Shown here in pieces: positions 1 to 8,347 of a DNA stretch of 64,000 nucleotides. The DNA lies in the NCBI RefSeq assembly GCF_031326345.1, contig NZ_CP133671.1:1984001-2048000 (forward strand). The letters run 5' to 3'. The position numbers and the translations under genes are program-made. The notes beneath the pieces were generated by a model. That model was not told the DNA's origin. It saw only the letters and a program-made list of their open reading frames with translations, and searched no databases. Numbering within the stretch: the stretch's first letter is position 1; every line of letters starts with the position of its first letter. The DNA comes from Aureispira sp. CCB-E (lineage in GTDB: Bacteria > Bacteroidota > Bacteroidia > Chitinophagales > Saprospiraceae).

Positions 1-419
1 GTGCCTGATAGAATAGAACTACTACTCGATAGCCACTTGGCAACTTGCCAATCGCCACCAATTGCCAAATAAGCTCGACAACCTGTTTGTAACGCACCAA
101 AAGATAGGATAGAAGATGGTTTTAGGTCGATGGTTTGATACATAGGAGCTTTTTTCTTATTGATAACAGGCGAAATATCAGCCCCCGTAATAGCAATTTG
201 AGCCGCCCCTTTAAATTCTATAACGGGACCCAACATCGTTATCTCAAGGACAGGGGCAGTGGCTTTATTGCCAACTAACCAATTTGCTTTTCGGGCGGCA
301 GCTTTATCCATTGCGCCTCCAACAGGGATACCCAAGTGTTGGTAGCCCCAACGTCCCGAATCCTGTATTGTGGTTTGCAAGCCTGCTTTGTGAAAAAGTA
401 TCTGTACGAGTGATGACAT
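1..419 (-). CDS. pxpC: 5-oxoprolinase subunit C (PxpC), N-terminal part, cut by window edge
   Basis: This is the biotin-dependent carboxyltransferase-like (KipA/PxpC) subunit of the ATP-dependent PxpABC 5-oxoprolinase, which opens 5-oxoproline to glutamate in the cytoplasm. I translated the reverse strand from the ATG at 419. The N-terminus reads MSSLVQILFHKAGLQTTIQD and continues with SGRWGYQHLGIPVGGAMDK, the typical opening of the family (a QDxGR motif followed by GVPxGGAMD). A later ITGAD segment and an AYLAIGGDW segment also fit. Only about 139 residues are inside the window and the C-terminus lies off the left edge. It starts 9 bases after the pxpB stop, so it is the last visible gene of the nramp-pxpA-pxpB-pxpC operon. 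The family call rests on motif recognition and gene order. Confidence 0.9.
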   Translation of the reverse strand, partial: MSSLVQILFHKAGLQTTIQDSGRWGYQHLGIPVGGAMDKAAARKANWLVGNKATAPVLEITMLGPVIEFKGAAQIAITGADISPVINKKKAPMYQTIDLKPSSILSFGALQTGCRAYLAIGGDWQVAKWLSSSSSILSG

Positions 420-428
420 AAGGTATTG

Positions 429-1130
429 TTATGAGGTGTGGAATTGCCAACGTTGAGGATTGTTTTTAATGGCTTCAAATTCAGATTTGTCAATGGCTTT
501 GAATTGAACTTGGTTGCCTACTTCAAATAAAAAAGGCTGTTCAAGTTGGATGTCAAAAACAGAAATGGGGGTTTGACCGATAATTTGCCAACCACCAGGA
601 GAAGCAGAAGGATAAATACCTGTCTGATAACCAGCTAATCCTACAGCTCCTTTAGGAACTTTTAATCGAGGGTGTGATTTTCTGGGGCAAAAGAGTTGTT
701 CTGGAACCCGTCCCAAATAGGCAAATCCAGGTAAAAAACCTAATAAATAAACTTGGTAGATTGTTTGAGTGTGCCATTGAATCAACGCTTTTTTAGAAAG
801 TTGGGTTTGTTGCAAAACGAACTCCATGTCTAGTGCAAAAGGTGCTTCGTAGCAAACTGGAATGGATAAGGTAGAGGTGGGGTGATCAATAGAAGTACTT
901 TCTTTAAAAAGGAAGTGGATAAGGTCGGTTAATTTTTTCTTAGGAATCAGTGTGGGAGCATAACAAACGGTTAGAGAATGATAGGCTGGTATACAACTTC
1001 TAATTCCAGTATGTTTTTGGCTTGTCAAGGCTTTGTGAAGTTGAGAGACTTGTTGGTGTATGGCAGGATCTATAATGGCCTCAAATTCTATTAAAATAGC
1101 TTGATCCCCATAATCTTTAATGGTCATCAT
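429..1130 (-). CDS. pxpB: 5-oxoprolinase subunit B (PxpB, KipI-like)
   Basis: The 233-aa product is the KipI-like allophanate hydrolase subunit 1 family member of the PxpABC 5-oxoprolinase. Visible family signatures are IKDYGDQAILIEFE at the N-terminus, then IPVCYEAPFALDMEFV, FLPGFAYLGRVPEQL and VPKGAVGLAGYQTGIYPSAS with the typical SPGGWQIIGQTP segment. I chose the ATG at 1130 although an open frame extends to 1193: the upstream part would lie inside pxpA. The ATG at 1130 overlaps the pxpA stop as ATGA, which suggests translational coupling. An ATG follows immediately at 1127 and could be used instead. The subunit is expected to form a heteromer with PxpC and to work with PxpA. Confidence 0.92.
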   Translation of the reverse strand: MMTIKDYGDQAILIEFEAIIDPAIHQQVSQLHKALTSQKHTGIRSCIPAYHSLTVCYAPTLIPKKKLTDLIHFLFKESTSIDHPTSTLSIPVCYEAPFALDMEFVLQQTQLSKKALIQWHTQTIYQVYLLGFLPGFAYLGRVPEQLFCPRKSHPRLKVPKGAVGLAGYQTGIYPSASPGGWQIIGQTPISVFDIQLEQPFLFEVGNQVQFKAIDKSEFEAIKNNPQRWQFHTS

Positions 1131-1843
1131 AAAAAACTGTTTTTTAAAGCTTTTAGAATTTCTAAGGCAGCAGGATTGTCGCCATGAATGCAAACGCTCT
1201 GTACTTGAAGTGGGAGCAGCCCATCACTTGTCACAACGTTTCCTTGGGTGAGCATTTGTTGAACTTGACTCACGGCTTCTTGTGGGTGGGTAATAACAGC
1301 GCCACTGGCAGATCGAGGCATTAATTGCCCATTAGAACAATATCGCCGATCAGCAAAACCTTCTGCAATAAATGCAATTCCTCGCTCCGTTGCCCAATCT
1401 TTTAAGGGGCTATTGGCTAAGCCCATTAGTGCTAAGTTGGGATCTAATGCTTGAATTGCTTCTAGAACAGGAAGGGCTTCAGAGAGCTTATGTGCCATGG
1501 TGTTGTAAAGGGCTCCATGTGGTTTGACATAGCTTAGACGACCGCCAAGGCTTTCAACCATTCCTTTTAGTGCCGCAACTTGATACAAGATGCTTGCATA
1601 AAGTGATGCTTTAGACATTGCGATAGTACGCCTACCAAAGCCTACCAAATCAGGGTAGGAGGGATGAGCGCCTATACGTAATTTATAACGAATGGCAGCT
1701 TCAATAGTTTGTTGCAATGTCAACGGGTCACCACCGTGAAAACCACAAGCAATATTACAAGACGATAAATAGGGAAATAAAGCGTTATCTTGACCAATTT
1801 TGAAATGCCCATAACTTTCTCCCATATCGCAGTTGATGTCCAT
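1127..1843 (-). CDS. pxpA: 5-oxoprolinase subunit A (PxpA, LamB/YcsF family)
   Basis: The 238-aa protein belongs to the LamB/YcsF family, the PxpA subunit of the ATP-dependent 5-oxoprolinase. It starts with MDINCDMGESYG, followed by SSCNIACGFHGGDP, RIGAHPSYPDLVGFGRR, YVKPHGALYN and a late SVCIHGDNPAA segment, all near-diagnostic for the family and at normal spacing and length. The stop codon overlaps the pxpB start. The gene is 57 bases downstream of the NRAMP-fold transporter on the same strand, giving an operon with a likely import step followed by hydrolysis of 5-oxoproline, a spontaneous cyclisation product of glutamine and glutamate. Confidence 0.95.
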   Translation of the reverse strand: MDINCDMGESYGHFKIGQDNALFPYLSSCNIACGFHGGDPLTLQQTIEAAIRYKLRIGAHPSYPDLVGFGRRTIAMSKASLYASILYQVAALKGMVESLGGRLSYVKPHGALYNTMAHKLSEALPVLEAIQALDPNLALMGLANSPLKDWATERGIAFIAEGFADRRYCSNGQLMPRSASGAVITHPQEAVSQVQQMLTQGNVVTSDGLLPLQVQSVCIHGDNPAALEILKALKNSFL

Positions 1844-1900
1844 GTTTACTTGTTTTTTTGAAGAACTATTTGGCTTGTTAATTTTTATAATTGTGAATAC

Positions 1901-3106
1901 TCAAAACCAAATTTTTGCAGCATAAATGCCTTTCATTCCTAGTAATAATGTTATGATAATAATAAGTCCTCCCATCCAATTATGTTTGGCAGAATTTACT
2001 TGCAAGCCCATAATTTTTACATCATTCATAATCCAAAGCAAAAACGTTGCAATAATTGGCAATAAAAGCCCATTAGCAATCTGTGCAAAAGTAATGACTT
2101 GGATGGGTTGGAAGCCCCAGCAAGAAAACAGGAGACCTGTTGTTAAGACAAGCATCCAAACAATTCTAAATTTAAAGCTTTGCAAATCTTTTTTCCAGCC
2201 TAGTATTTCGGATGTGGCAAAGGCAGCTGCCAAGGGGGCTGTAATTGCAGAGGACAAACCTGCGGTAAAGAATCCAAGAGTTAGAAACCATGTGGACCAA
2301 TTGCCCAACAGAGGTGCCAAGCCACTAGCTAAATCATTGGTGTTTTGGATGTTCTTTCCTTGTGTAGTAGCCGCAGCAGTAGTTAAAATAGCCATTGTAA
2401 TCAAACCGCCCAAAAGAATGGAAAAAAATAAATCCCAACGAGCATGGGGGAGTTGACTAGGATGGTTCCAACGTTCTTGAACAGATGCAGCGTGCAAGAA
2501 TAAATTATAAGGAACGACTGTTGTACCAATCAATCCAACGACCATTAGCAAGCTGTTGTCAGGCAATTTAGGAAGGAACAAGCCACTAATGATGGCCATT
2601 AAATTAGGACGAACAGCAATAGCAGCAATTAAAAAAACAAGCCCCATCCAGCTAACCAATAAGATTAGAAAACGTTCAATAAGAACATATTTCCCTAGAA
2701 ACAAAATGCCAAAGGTAAGCCCACCTATAACTAAAATCAAAGGGTTGAAAGGCAGCCCAACCGCAAAATGATCAATCCCTAAAACAGCTCCTGTTATATT
2801 GCCTGCTTCGTAGGCTGCATTACCGATCAAAATAGCACTAAGCACTAAAAAGATAGCAAAGTATCGAAGGATTGGATGTTGTATTTTGTGCCGAATCGCT
2901 TCTCCTAGCCCCATACCTCCGATGAGCCCTAGCCGTGCCGTCATTTCCTGCAAAATATAGGTGGCAATAATTGAAAATAGAATCGCCCAAAGCAAGGTAT
3001 ACCCATAACTGCTGCCTGCAATCGTTGCAGTTGTAACAGTTCCAGGTCCTATAAAAGCCGCAGCGACTAAGGCACCTGGTCCGATTTTTTTGAGTTTGGC
3101 TAACAT
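1901..3106 (-). CDS. NRAMP-family membrane transporter lacking the metal-binding motif (YcsG-like)
   Basis: The 401-aa integral membrane protein has the NRAMP (SLC11) fold, with about 11 hydrophobic segments starting near residue 8. TM1 reads GPGALVAAAFIGPGTVTTAT and is followed by GYTLLWAILFS and MTARLGLIGGMGLGEAI, matching the NRAMP order. The canonical DPGN of TM1 is GPGT here, and the canonical MPH of TM6 is VPY (in TTVVPYNLFLHAAS), so the Asp, Asn, Met and His that hold Mn or Fe are missing. Bacillus subtilis has a similar protein (YcsG) next to its ycsF/kipIA genes. Being first in the pxp operon, it is plausibly an importer for 5-oxoproline or a related compound rather than a metal transporter; the substrate is inference. 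Confidence 0.8.
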   Translation of the reverse strand: MLAKLKKIGPGALVAAAFIGPGTVTTATIAGSSYGYTLLWAILFSIIATYILQEMTARLGLIGGMGLGEAIRHKIQHPILRYFAIFLVLSAILIGNAAYEAGNITGAVLGIDHFAVGLPFNPLILVIGGLTFGILFLGKYVLIERFLILLVSWMGLVFLIAAIAVRPNLMAIISGLFLPKLPDNSLLMVVGLIGTTVVPYNLFLHAASVQERWNHPSQLPHARWDLFFSILLGGLITMAILTTAAATTQGKNIQNTNDLASGLAPLLGNWSTWFLTLGFFTAGLSSAITAPLAAAFATSEILGWKKDLQSFKFRIVWMLVLTTGLLFSCWGFQPIQVITFAQIANGLLLPIIATFLLWIMNDVKIMGLQVNSAKHNWMGGLIIIITLLLGMKGIYAAKIWF

Positions 3107-3175
3107 ACGATGATAATTATGGGGGAGTGTATTTTTACTTCGTGGATTTGGCTAAAAATTAGAAAAAACTAGCCT

Positions 3176-3685
3176 CTATTCTATCTTAAAGGCATCATTT
3201 CGTTCTAAACGGAGTGGATCACCCAATAAATCTTTTTGATGATCAAAGACAATTTGATTGCCATCTAATTGCCCTGTTCCTAATTCAGAAGTAAAGGTTT
3301 GGGTTGTTAAATCAACATCTAAAACAAGAGACGTAATCATTGCATTGTCTGTGGTTGTTGCATCTGCTGTAAAATCTGCTGGGGGAGGAAGCATGCCTTC
3401 AAATTCAAATAAAGTGGCTTCTAGACGATCTTGAACAAAAAGAAGTTTTACCAACCAAGCATTATCGTGCCCACTCTTAGTATACACACCTACATAGTCC
3501 TCTAAAGGAGAGTTGGTTTTAGTTGCTAAAGAATTTGTTTCTGTTGTATTGGGCGCTGCTGTTTTTGAAGTAGATGAATCTACTTCAAGGTTGTTGGCTG
3601 TATTTTTTTCTGATGTGGAAGCCGTTTCGTTGCTACAAGCTGCCAAGAGAAAGAAAAGAGATAGTATGGATAAAATATGTTTCAT
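3176..3685 (-). CDS. Predicted lipoprotein of unknown function
   Basis: The 169-aa product begins MKHILSILSLFFLLAACSN, a lipoprotein signal peptide with lipobox LAAC; the mature protein would be anchored by Cys17. A Ser/Thr/Asn-rich linker follows to about residue 55, then a compact domain with DYVGVYTKSGHDNAWLVKLL and an acidic beta-rich C-terminus. The frame stays open upstream to 3739, but that would overlap the tautomerase gene and remove the signal from the N-terminus, so I use the ATG at 3685. It lies 10 bases after the stop of the gene upstream on the same strand, so both are likely co-transcribed. I do not recognise the C-terminal domain. Confidence 0.75.
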   Translation of the reverse strand: MKHILSILSLFFLLAACSNETASTSEKNTANNLEVDSSTSKTAAPNTTETNSLATKTNSPLEDYVGVYTKSGHDNAWLVKLLFVQDRLEATLFEFEGMLPPPADFTADATTTDNAMITSLVLDVDLTTQTFTSELGTGQLDGNQIVFDHQKDLLGDPLRLERNDAFKIE

Positions 3686-3695
3686 ACAAGCTGAG

Positions 3696-4040
3696 TTATA
3701 CCATGGTTTTATTGCAATAAGTTGCTTTTTCAAAATCACGAATGTTGATAGAAAGAATTGGAATAGTGGGAAATAAAGGCTTAAGAGCTAGAATAATTTG
3801 TTTAGAAAGATGCGCCTTTTGTTGCTTGTTTCGACCTTCCATGATATTTCCAAAGACATGGATGAAATCTTTTTGTTGATTGCCAACGGTGTAATATTGA
3901 AACGGATTGATTCTAACTTTAATATCTTCAGGGGCAAACAATCCTGTTGCATTGGCAGCCTCATAAACTATTTGCATAATTTTTTCAGGAGGCTGTTGTT
4001 GGATAATATTCGAAGAACAATCTAATACGAAATGCGGCAT
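3696..4040 (-). CDS. 5-carboxymethyl-2-hydroxymuconate delta-isomerase-like tautomerase
   Basis: The 114-aa protein starts MPHFVLDCSSNI, giving the N-terminal proline (Pro1 after Met removal) that is the catalytic base of the tautomerase superfamily. Length, the MPHF start and the following pattern match the HpcD/HpaF type (CHMI) rather than the ~60-aa 4-oxalocrotonate tautomerases. A DIKVRINPFQYYTVG segment and FIHVFGNIMEGRN are typical of the middle of these proteins. No other homoprotocatechuate pathway gene is visible nearby, so the physiological substrate is open. It is followed after 10 bases by a lipoprotein gene. Confidence 0.85.
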   Translation of the reverse strand: MPHFVLDCSSNIIQQQPPEKIMQIVYEAANATGLFAPEDIKVRINPFQYYTVGNQQKDFIHVFGNIMEGRNKQQKAHLSKQIILALKPLFPTIPILSINIRDFEKATYCNKTMV

Positions 4041-4112
4041 AAGTTAAATGTTGATTGTGAACGATTAAAGAATTACTAACTTACAAAATATGTGTAGAAA
4101 ATCATCCTTCTG

Positions 4113-5645
4113 TTAAGACAATTTTTTCTTATCTATTTTTCCCAAGCTAGTAACAGGAATTTGTTCTAAAAATACAATTTCTTTGGGTGTTTGGGGACCA
4201 GAAATTTTTCCTTTTAACCAAATTCGAAGCTCTGAAGCACTTAATATACTTTTGGTTTGCAAGCTTACAAAGGCTTTTAACCGCTGTCCATACTCTGCAT
4301 CAGGAATACCAATAACTGCAGCTTGCCAAACAGCAGGATGTTGTAGTAAAATATGTTCTAATTCGATAGGATAGACGTTTACTCCACCAGAAATGACCAA
4401 ATCATCGACACGCCCACACAAGAAACAGTATCCAGAGGAATTGATATAAGCTAAATCGCCTGTTTCAATCCATTGAGTTGTTTTATTGGACATGGTCCAA
4501 TTACTTTTGACACAAAGCATCCCAACGGTTCCAAAGGGTAGTTCTTGTTGCTTGTTATCTTGTATTTTAATGCTGACCCCTTTAATTTTTTTGCCAATGC
4601 TAGTTGGAAATTTTACCAAATCGTTACTAGTAGCCATTACACAAAATCCAGCCTCGGAAGTGCCATATAAATTAGCCAATTGATTAGGAACTAAGGAAGA
4701 GGCTTTTTGAACAAGTGTTGGATTCAAAACAGCTCCCCCCGATAAAATGACTTTGTTGTATTCAAATAAGTTGGGATCTTCTTGTAATAACCGCTGAAGG
4801 ATGATAGGAACCAAAACAAGTACTTCTACTTGATGCATTCGCATTTTCTGCCCCGCTGAGATTGCTTTAAAATGTTGGCTCAATATAATTTTAACTCCTA
4901 AAATAATAGAAATTAATAATGCAGCAACCCCAAAGCCATGGTAAAGGGGTGTTAAGATATAAACAGAGCGATAGTTGCCCAAGTTAAGTTGATTGAGGAG
5001 TGCAAAAAAAGGATTTAAAAAATTAAAAACAGAGGGCTTTCTTACAGCAGTTTTGAAATTCCCCGTTGTGCCACCTGTTAAAATAATTAATTTTCCCGCA
5101 CTGCTTTTTTTTAAGTGATAACGATTGGGGAATTCTTGTTTTGCCAATTGGCGAATGCTGTAACCTGTTGTAGAAGAATGAGTGGGAATACAAGTTGCTT
5201 TAAAATTGGATGTTAGAATCAGTTTTTCTCCATTACGATCATGAATGATGGCATCAAAAGCGTGTTTTTTTATCAAAAAATCAAATTGATCCGTATTCAT
5301 AGCAACATTGAGTAAGTAAACATCTATTCCCAACATAGAAAGAGCAAAAAGGCTTTGCACAAAAGGAATGTGATTTTTGCAAAGCAAGGCAACTTTTTGA
5401 CCAGCTAAAAATTGGTATTCTTTCTGTAATTGAGCGGCTAGTTGCTGGGTTTCTTGGTATAATGTTTTGTAGGAAATTTGTTCGGTTCCTTCGACAATCG
5501 CTATTCTATCAGGATAAGTACGGGCTGCAAATTCTAACAAAACCATCAAGTTTGTTTTTGAATGGAGGATAGAAGCGAACAACCGATAGAATCCTATTGG
5601 AGTAGTTAAGTTTGCTTGGTATAGCTTTTTAAATGTTTGGAACAT
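4113..5645 (-). CDS. AMP-binding acyl-CoA synthetase / ligase
   Basis: The 510-aa ANL-superfamily enzyme activates a carboxylic acid with ATP and should form a CoA thioester. Visible core motifs: P-loop LIILTGGTTGNFKTA (about residues 188-202), YGTSEAG in the middle, WIETGDLAYINSSGYCFLCG with the adenylate-binding Asp, RVDDLVISGGVNVYPIELE at the hinge, and the catalytic Lys in VTSLGKIDKKKL at the very C-terminus. The P-loop has a Gly where most members have Ser and lacks the usual Pro before Lys, a mild variation. It lies 80 bases downstream of an SDR gene and a lipase gene on the same strand, suggesting release, reduction/oxidation and activation of a fatty acyl substrate. Substrate specificity cannot be read from the sequence. 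Confidence 0.85.
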   Translation of the reverse strand: MFQTFKKLYQANLTTPIGFYRLFASILHSKTNLMVLLEFAARTYPDRIAIVEGTEQISYKTLYQETQQLAAQLQKEYQFLAGQKVALLCKNHIPFVQSLFALSMLGIDVYLLNVAMNTDQFDFLIKKHAFDAIIHDRNGEKLILTSNFKATCIPTHSSTTGYSIRQLAKQEFPNRYHLKKSSAGKLIILTGGTTGNFKTAVRKPSVFNFLNPFFALLNQLNLGNYRSVYILTPLYHGFGVAALLISIILGVKIILSQHFKAISAGQKMRMHQVEVLVLVPIILQRLLQEDPNLFEYNKVILSGGAVLNPTLVQKASSLVPNQLANLYGTSEAGFCVMATSNDLVKFPTSIGKKIKGVSIKIQDNKQQELPFGTVGMLCVKSNWTMSNKTTQWIETGDLAYINSSGYCFLCGRVDDLVISGGVNVYPIELEHILLQHPAVWQAAVIGIPDAEYGQRLKAFVSLQTKSILSASELRIWLKGKISGPQTPKEIVFLEQIPVTSLGKIDKKKLS

Positions 5646-5725
5646 CCTTAGCTGAAATTAAAATAAACCAATCTGAGAATTAGTATCAACAAGAATGATA
5701 AAGATAATAAAATTTGGCAATACAC

Positions 5726-6574
5726 TCAGAATGAATCTTTTTTCAAAAAATAGGGAACACTCCATTCCCAAAGCCCTCTAAATAAAAAAGACCCTAGTCG
5801 AGCAAAAAAGCCCCACCAAGGCATCCAAGTTCGTTTATTTTGATACAAGTGCTTAACAATGATTAAAGCAACCTGTTGTGGAGACATAGCAGGAGCTTTT
5901 TGGTAGGCTTCTGTTGGCGCAATCATACGGGTTCTAACCAATGGCAAATAGAGACTACTAGAGGAAATGCCAGTAGCTTTTATTTCAAGAGCAACAGAAC
6001 GAAACCATTGATCAAAAGCTGTTTTGGAGGCTTGGTAAGCCGCCCAATGTGGAGCAGGCAACAAAAGAACGTTGAGCGCCGAAACATTAATTATTTTCCC
6101 TTGCCGTTTTTGTAACAAAGGAAGTAAACCTAAGAGCAAACGAACAGGAGCAAAGTAGTTAATGCCCATCGTACGTTCAAAATCATGAAATCGTTCTAGA
6201 GATTGTCGAATTGGTCGTCGAATGGAGTGTCCTGCATTACTAATAATAAAATCCAAGCCATTGGGGAGTGTATGGATGGTTTCTATTAATCGCTCTACAG
6301 CTGCTGTCTGTGTTAAATCAGTAGGATAAATACTAATAGTAGCTTTGTGTTGACTCAAACTTTCTTTTAAAGCCATCAATTTAGAAGCTGTGCGGGCTAC
6401 TAAAACAAGATGTACATCGTAGGTGGCTAAGAATTGAGTTGTTGCTTCCCCAATACCAAAACTAGCTCCAGTAATCAGTATGGTTCTGTGTTGAACAGCT
6501 TGCTTTAGCTTGGATCGATTTATCCAATTAGGGGGAAAGAGCAAGTATTCTAAGAAGTGATAAGACACAGGCAT
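5726..6574 (-). CDS. Short-chain dehydrogenase/reductase (SDR)
   Basis: The 282-aa classical SDR has the Rossmann nucleotide-binding motif TILITGASFGIGEATT (TGxxxGxG), an NAG motif in IISNAGHS, catalytic Ser in IINVSALNV and the YxxxK pair in AAYQASKTAFDQW. A C-terminal tail rich in Trp and Phe (GFFARLGSFLFRGLWEWSVP) looks membrane-associating, as in acyl-group reductases of lipid metabolism. It begins one base after the stop of the lipase gene upstream, so the two are almost certainly co-transcribed. The likely role is an NAD(P)H-dependent step on a lipid-derived substrate; the exact reaction is unknown. Confidence 0.88.
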   Translation of the reverse strand: MPVSYHFLEYLLFPPNWINRSKLKQAVQHRTILITGASFGIGEATTQFLATYDVHLVLVARTASKLMALKESLSQHKATISIYPTDLTQTAAVERLIETIHTLPNGLDFIISNAGHSIRRPIRQSLERFHDFERTMGINYFAPVRLLLGLLPLLQKRQGKIINVSALNVLLLPAPHWAAYQASKTAFDQWFRSVALEIKATGISSSSLYLPLVRTRMIAPTEAYQKAPAMSPQQVALIIVKHLYQNKRTWMPWWGFFARLGSFLFRGLWEWSVPYFLKKDSF

Positions 6575-6575
6575 T

Positions 6576-7748
6576 TTATAAGTTTTCAGGAAGGTACTTG
6601 ACCTCTAAATTCTTATAATCTCTAGAAAAATATTCTCTTAGGATAGCCGTGTAGTAATTGTATGGTTTATGTTGATAAAAGTTAGGTTCTGTTTTGTAAT
6701 AATTGCCATCTTCAGCAGGTTTTAATTTTGCGAGTTGTTCTTCTGTCAAAGTATTGGAATCCAATTGTATTTTGGGATAGGGAAACTGCTGTAATTCTCT
6801 AATATTGCCTACTTGATAATAATTAATATCTCGGATATAGTCGGGCATGTCAACCGATCCATAAGAAGCAGAAACCATTTTCTCAATCAATCGGTTGGAA
6901 GAATTCACATAGTCTTTTAAGCTTTTTTCAAATTTTCTAATCACCATTTCCAAACCAATTTTTCGAATATCAAAAGACTCTTGACCAAAAATCCATGCTT
7001 TTAGGCGTTCTTTAGACAAGATTTTTCCTTGTTCTTGATAATGCATGGGCATAGATGGCACCAAGTCAGCAGGATTGATAATGGTGTAACTCATATTATT
7101 TTCGCAATAGCGAGCATAGTATTCTTCCGCAAAATTTTTATTACCACACATAGGGTTGGCAAAAGCATATGTTTTATAAACATTTTTAGAAGATAAGGTA
7201 CCTTTGGGCAAATTTTCTAAGTAGGCGCGTGTCATATTGGCTAAGGCACCACCTTGACTGTGTCCTGTGATTAAGATGTCGTAAATGCCTTTTTGGTTGA
7301 GTTGACTAATTTGTTCCAAAATAGTTGGAGATAACAAAACGACTGCTAGGGCATATCCAGAATGTACGGCTGCACCTGTATCTTGGGCGAAGCAATAGGG
7401 GTGTTCTACTTTATCCAAGGTGATCACGCCTTTGGCTGGAATCATAGCAGAGTACATATTTTCTACCCAACTAACAATTTGATTGGTTGAGCCTCTAAAA
7501 TTAATAACCCCAACGGTGCCCTTAGTATATACTTGGAATTTATTATCCATTCCAATTGTTGGAGAGGTGAATACTTTTTGATAATTTTTAGGTGTAATTT
7601 GGGCATCAGAACCATACAAATCTTGAAATGTGTAACTATTACACATGGCAATCAACGCTTTGACTTCATCGGGGTCAAAACCTTCACGTAGTTGGGCAAA
7701 AGAGGTACTACCAGCTAAAAGTAGTAGTCCAAAAAGTAAACATCTCAT
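6576..7748 (-). CDS. Secreted class 3 (alpha/beta-hydrolase) lipase
   Basis: The 390-aa protein has a signal peptide (MRCLLFGLLLLAGSTSFAQ, cleaved after Ala) and the nucleophile elbow ILITGHSQGGALANM, with the GHSxG serine of class 3 lipases near residue 167. A conserved VINFRGSTNQ oxyanion-type segment precedes it and AFANPMCGNKNFAEEY follows. The candidate catalytic Asp is in INPADLVPSMP. The C-terminal 150 residues are charged and rich in Tyr and have no family assignment. Genes for an SDR and an acyl-CoA ligase follow on the same strand. The protein should act in the periplasm or outside the cell. Confidence 0.85.
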   Translation of the reverse strand: MRCLLFGLLLLAGSTSFAQLREGFDPDEVKALIAMCNSYTFQDLYGSDAQITPKNYQKVFTSPTIGMDNKFQVYTKGTVGVINFRGSTNQIVSWVENMYSAMIPAKGVITLDKVEHPYCFAQDTGAAVHSGYALAVVLLSPTILEQISQLNQKGIYDILITGHSQGGALANMTRAYLENLPKGTLSSKNVYKTYAFANPMCGNKNFAEEYYARYCENNMSYTIINPADLVPSMPMHYQEQGKILSKERLKAWIFGQESFDIRKIGLEMVIRKFEKSLKDYVNSSNRLIEKMVSASYGSVDMPDYIRDINYYQVGNIRELQQFPYPKIQLDSNTLTEEQLAKLKPAEDGNYYKTEPNFYQHKPYNYYTAILREYFSRDYKNLEVKYLPENL

Positions 7749-7768
7749 TATAGTGCATTTTGATAATG

Positions 7769-7788
7769 CTTGTCAATTCCTTGACAAG
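7769..7788. promoter_or_regulatory. 8-bp perfect palindrome upstream of the lipase gene
   Basis: The arms are CTTGTCAA and TTGACAAG with a 4-base centre. The site lies about 20 bases upstream of the lipase start codon, within the 5' leader or promoter zone, so it could be an operator or an RNA hairpin. No T-run follows on the minus strand, so it is not a typical terminator. Confidence 0.4.
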
Positions 7789-7914
7789 TCAGCGTCTTTG
7801 ATTGGATAAATTATTATTTGATGTTTAGTAGTATCCTAAAATCTTGCCAAATTTAATAAAAAAATAGCGCAGTTGCCTATTGTGAAAAGCTTAAAAAGCT
7901 GATTTTGACGAAGT

Positions 7915-8235
7915 TTAAGGCTGATAGTAACTCAATTCACAATGGGATAACGCTGCTTCTTGCAATAAGGAAAGCAAGGAACCAACATCTTGGACAGAGA
8001 ACCAAAGTTGCAAGCCATCTACTTGGGTATTGAAGAATAAATATTTCTGATTTTTAGGAATATTATGACGCCTATTTTCTTGATAACAATTGGTCAAACT
8101 ACTTTTGAAAGATTCTAAACCTTTGCAATCAAGAACCATTACAATTGAGCTAAAATGTACTCTATAAACCGAACATTCGTTGCACCATAAGATGAATCCG
8201 TCTGAGTTTTGAGCTAAAGTGGTGTGTTGGCACAT
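7915..8235 (-). CDS. DUF6686-like small Bacteroidota protein
   Basis: The product is 106 aa from the chosen ATG at 8235, starting MCQHTTLAQNSDGFILWCNE. A Met-Cys-x-His start, an early CxxC-like pair (WCNEC), and a following beta-strand segment are the pattern I associate with the small Bacteroidota-specific DUF6686 proteins. An in-frame ATG at 8271 would add 12 residues but lies inside a good promoter box (8269-8276), so the shorter start is preferred. Function is unknown; paired Cys/His residues at the N-terminus suggest metal binding. A 1,422-bp IS is inserted about 110 bases upstream. Confidence 0.65.
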   Translation of the reverse strand: MCQHTTLAQNSDGFILWCNECSVYRVHFSSIVMVLDCKGLESFKSSLTNCYQENRRHNIPKNQKYLFFNTQVDGLQLWFSVQDVGSLLSLLQEAALSHCELSYYQP

Positions 8236-8268
8236 ATTTTTGTTGTTTTTATTTAGATTAAATCTAAA

Positions 8269-8276
8269 CAAATGTA
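8269..8276 (-). promoter_or_regulatory. Bacteroidota -7 promoter box for the DUF6686-like gene
   Basis: On the minus strand this reads TACATTTG, matching the Bacteroidota sigma-70 -7 consensus TAnnTTTG. It would place transcription start about 25-30 bases before the ATG at 8235. I do not see an equally clear -33 TTTG element. Confidence 0.5.
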
Positions 8277-8347
8277 GATTTTTTCTTTTAAAAAGAAAAA
8301 TTATCCTGTTGAAATAGATGAATGAATCTATATAGTGGTACTATCTG

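Noticed and set aside
1926-2456. Long open frame opposite the NRAMP-like gene
   Set aside because: Antisense shadow of a clear membrane protein gene, with no domain of its own.
3690-3739. Upstream start of the lipoprotein at 3739
   Set aside because: It overlaps the tautomerase gene and would put 18 residues before the signal peptide.
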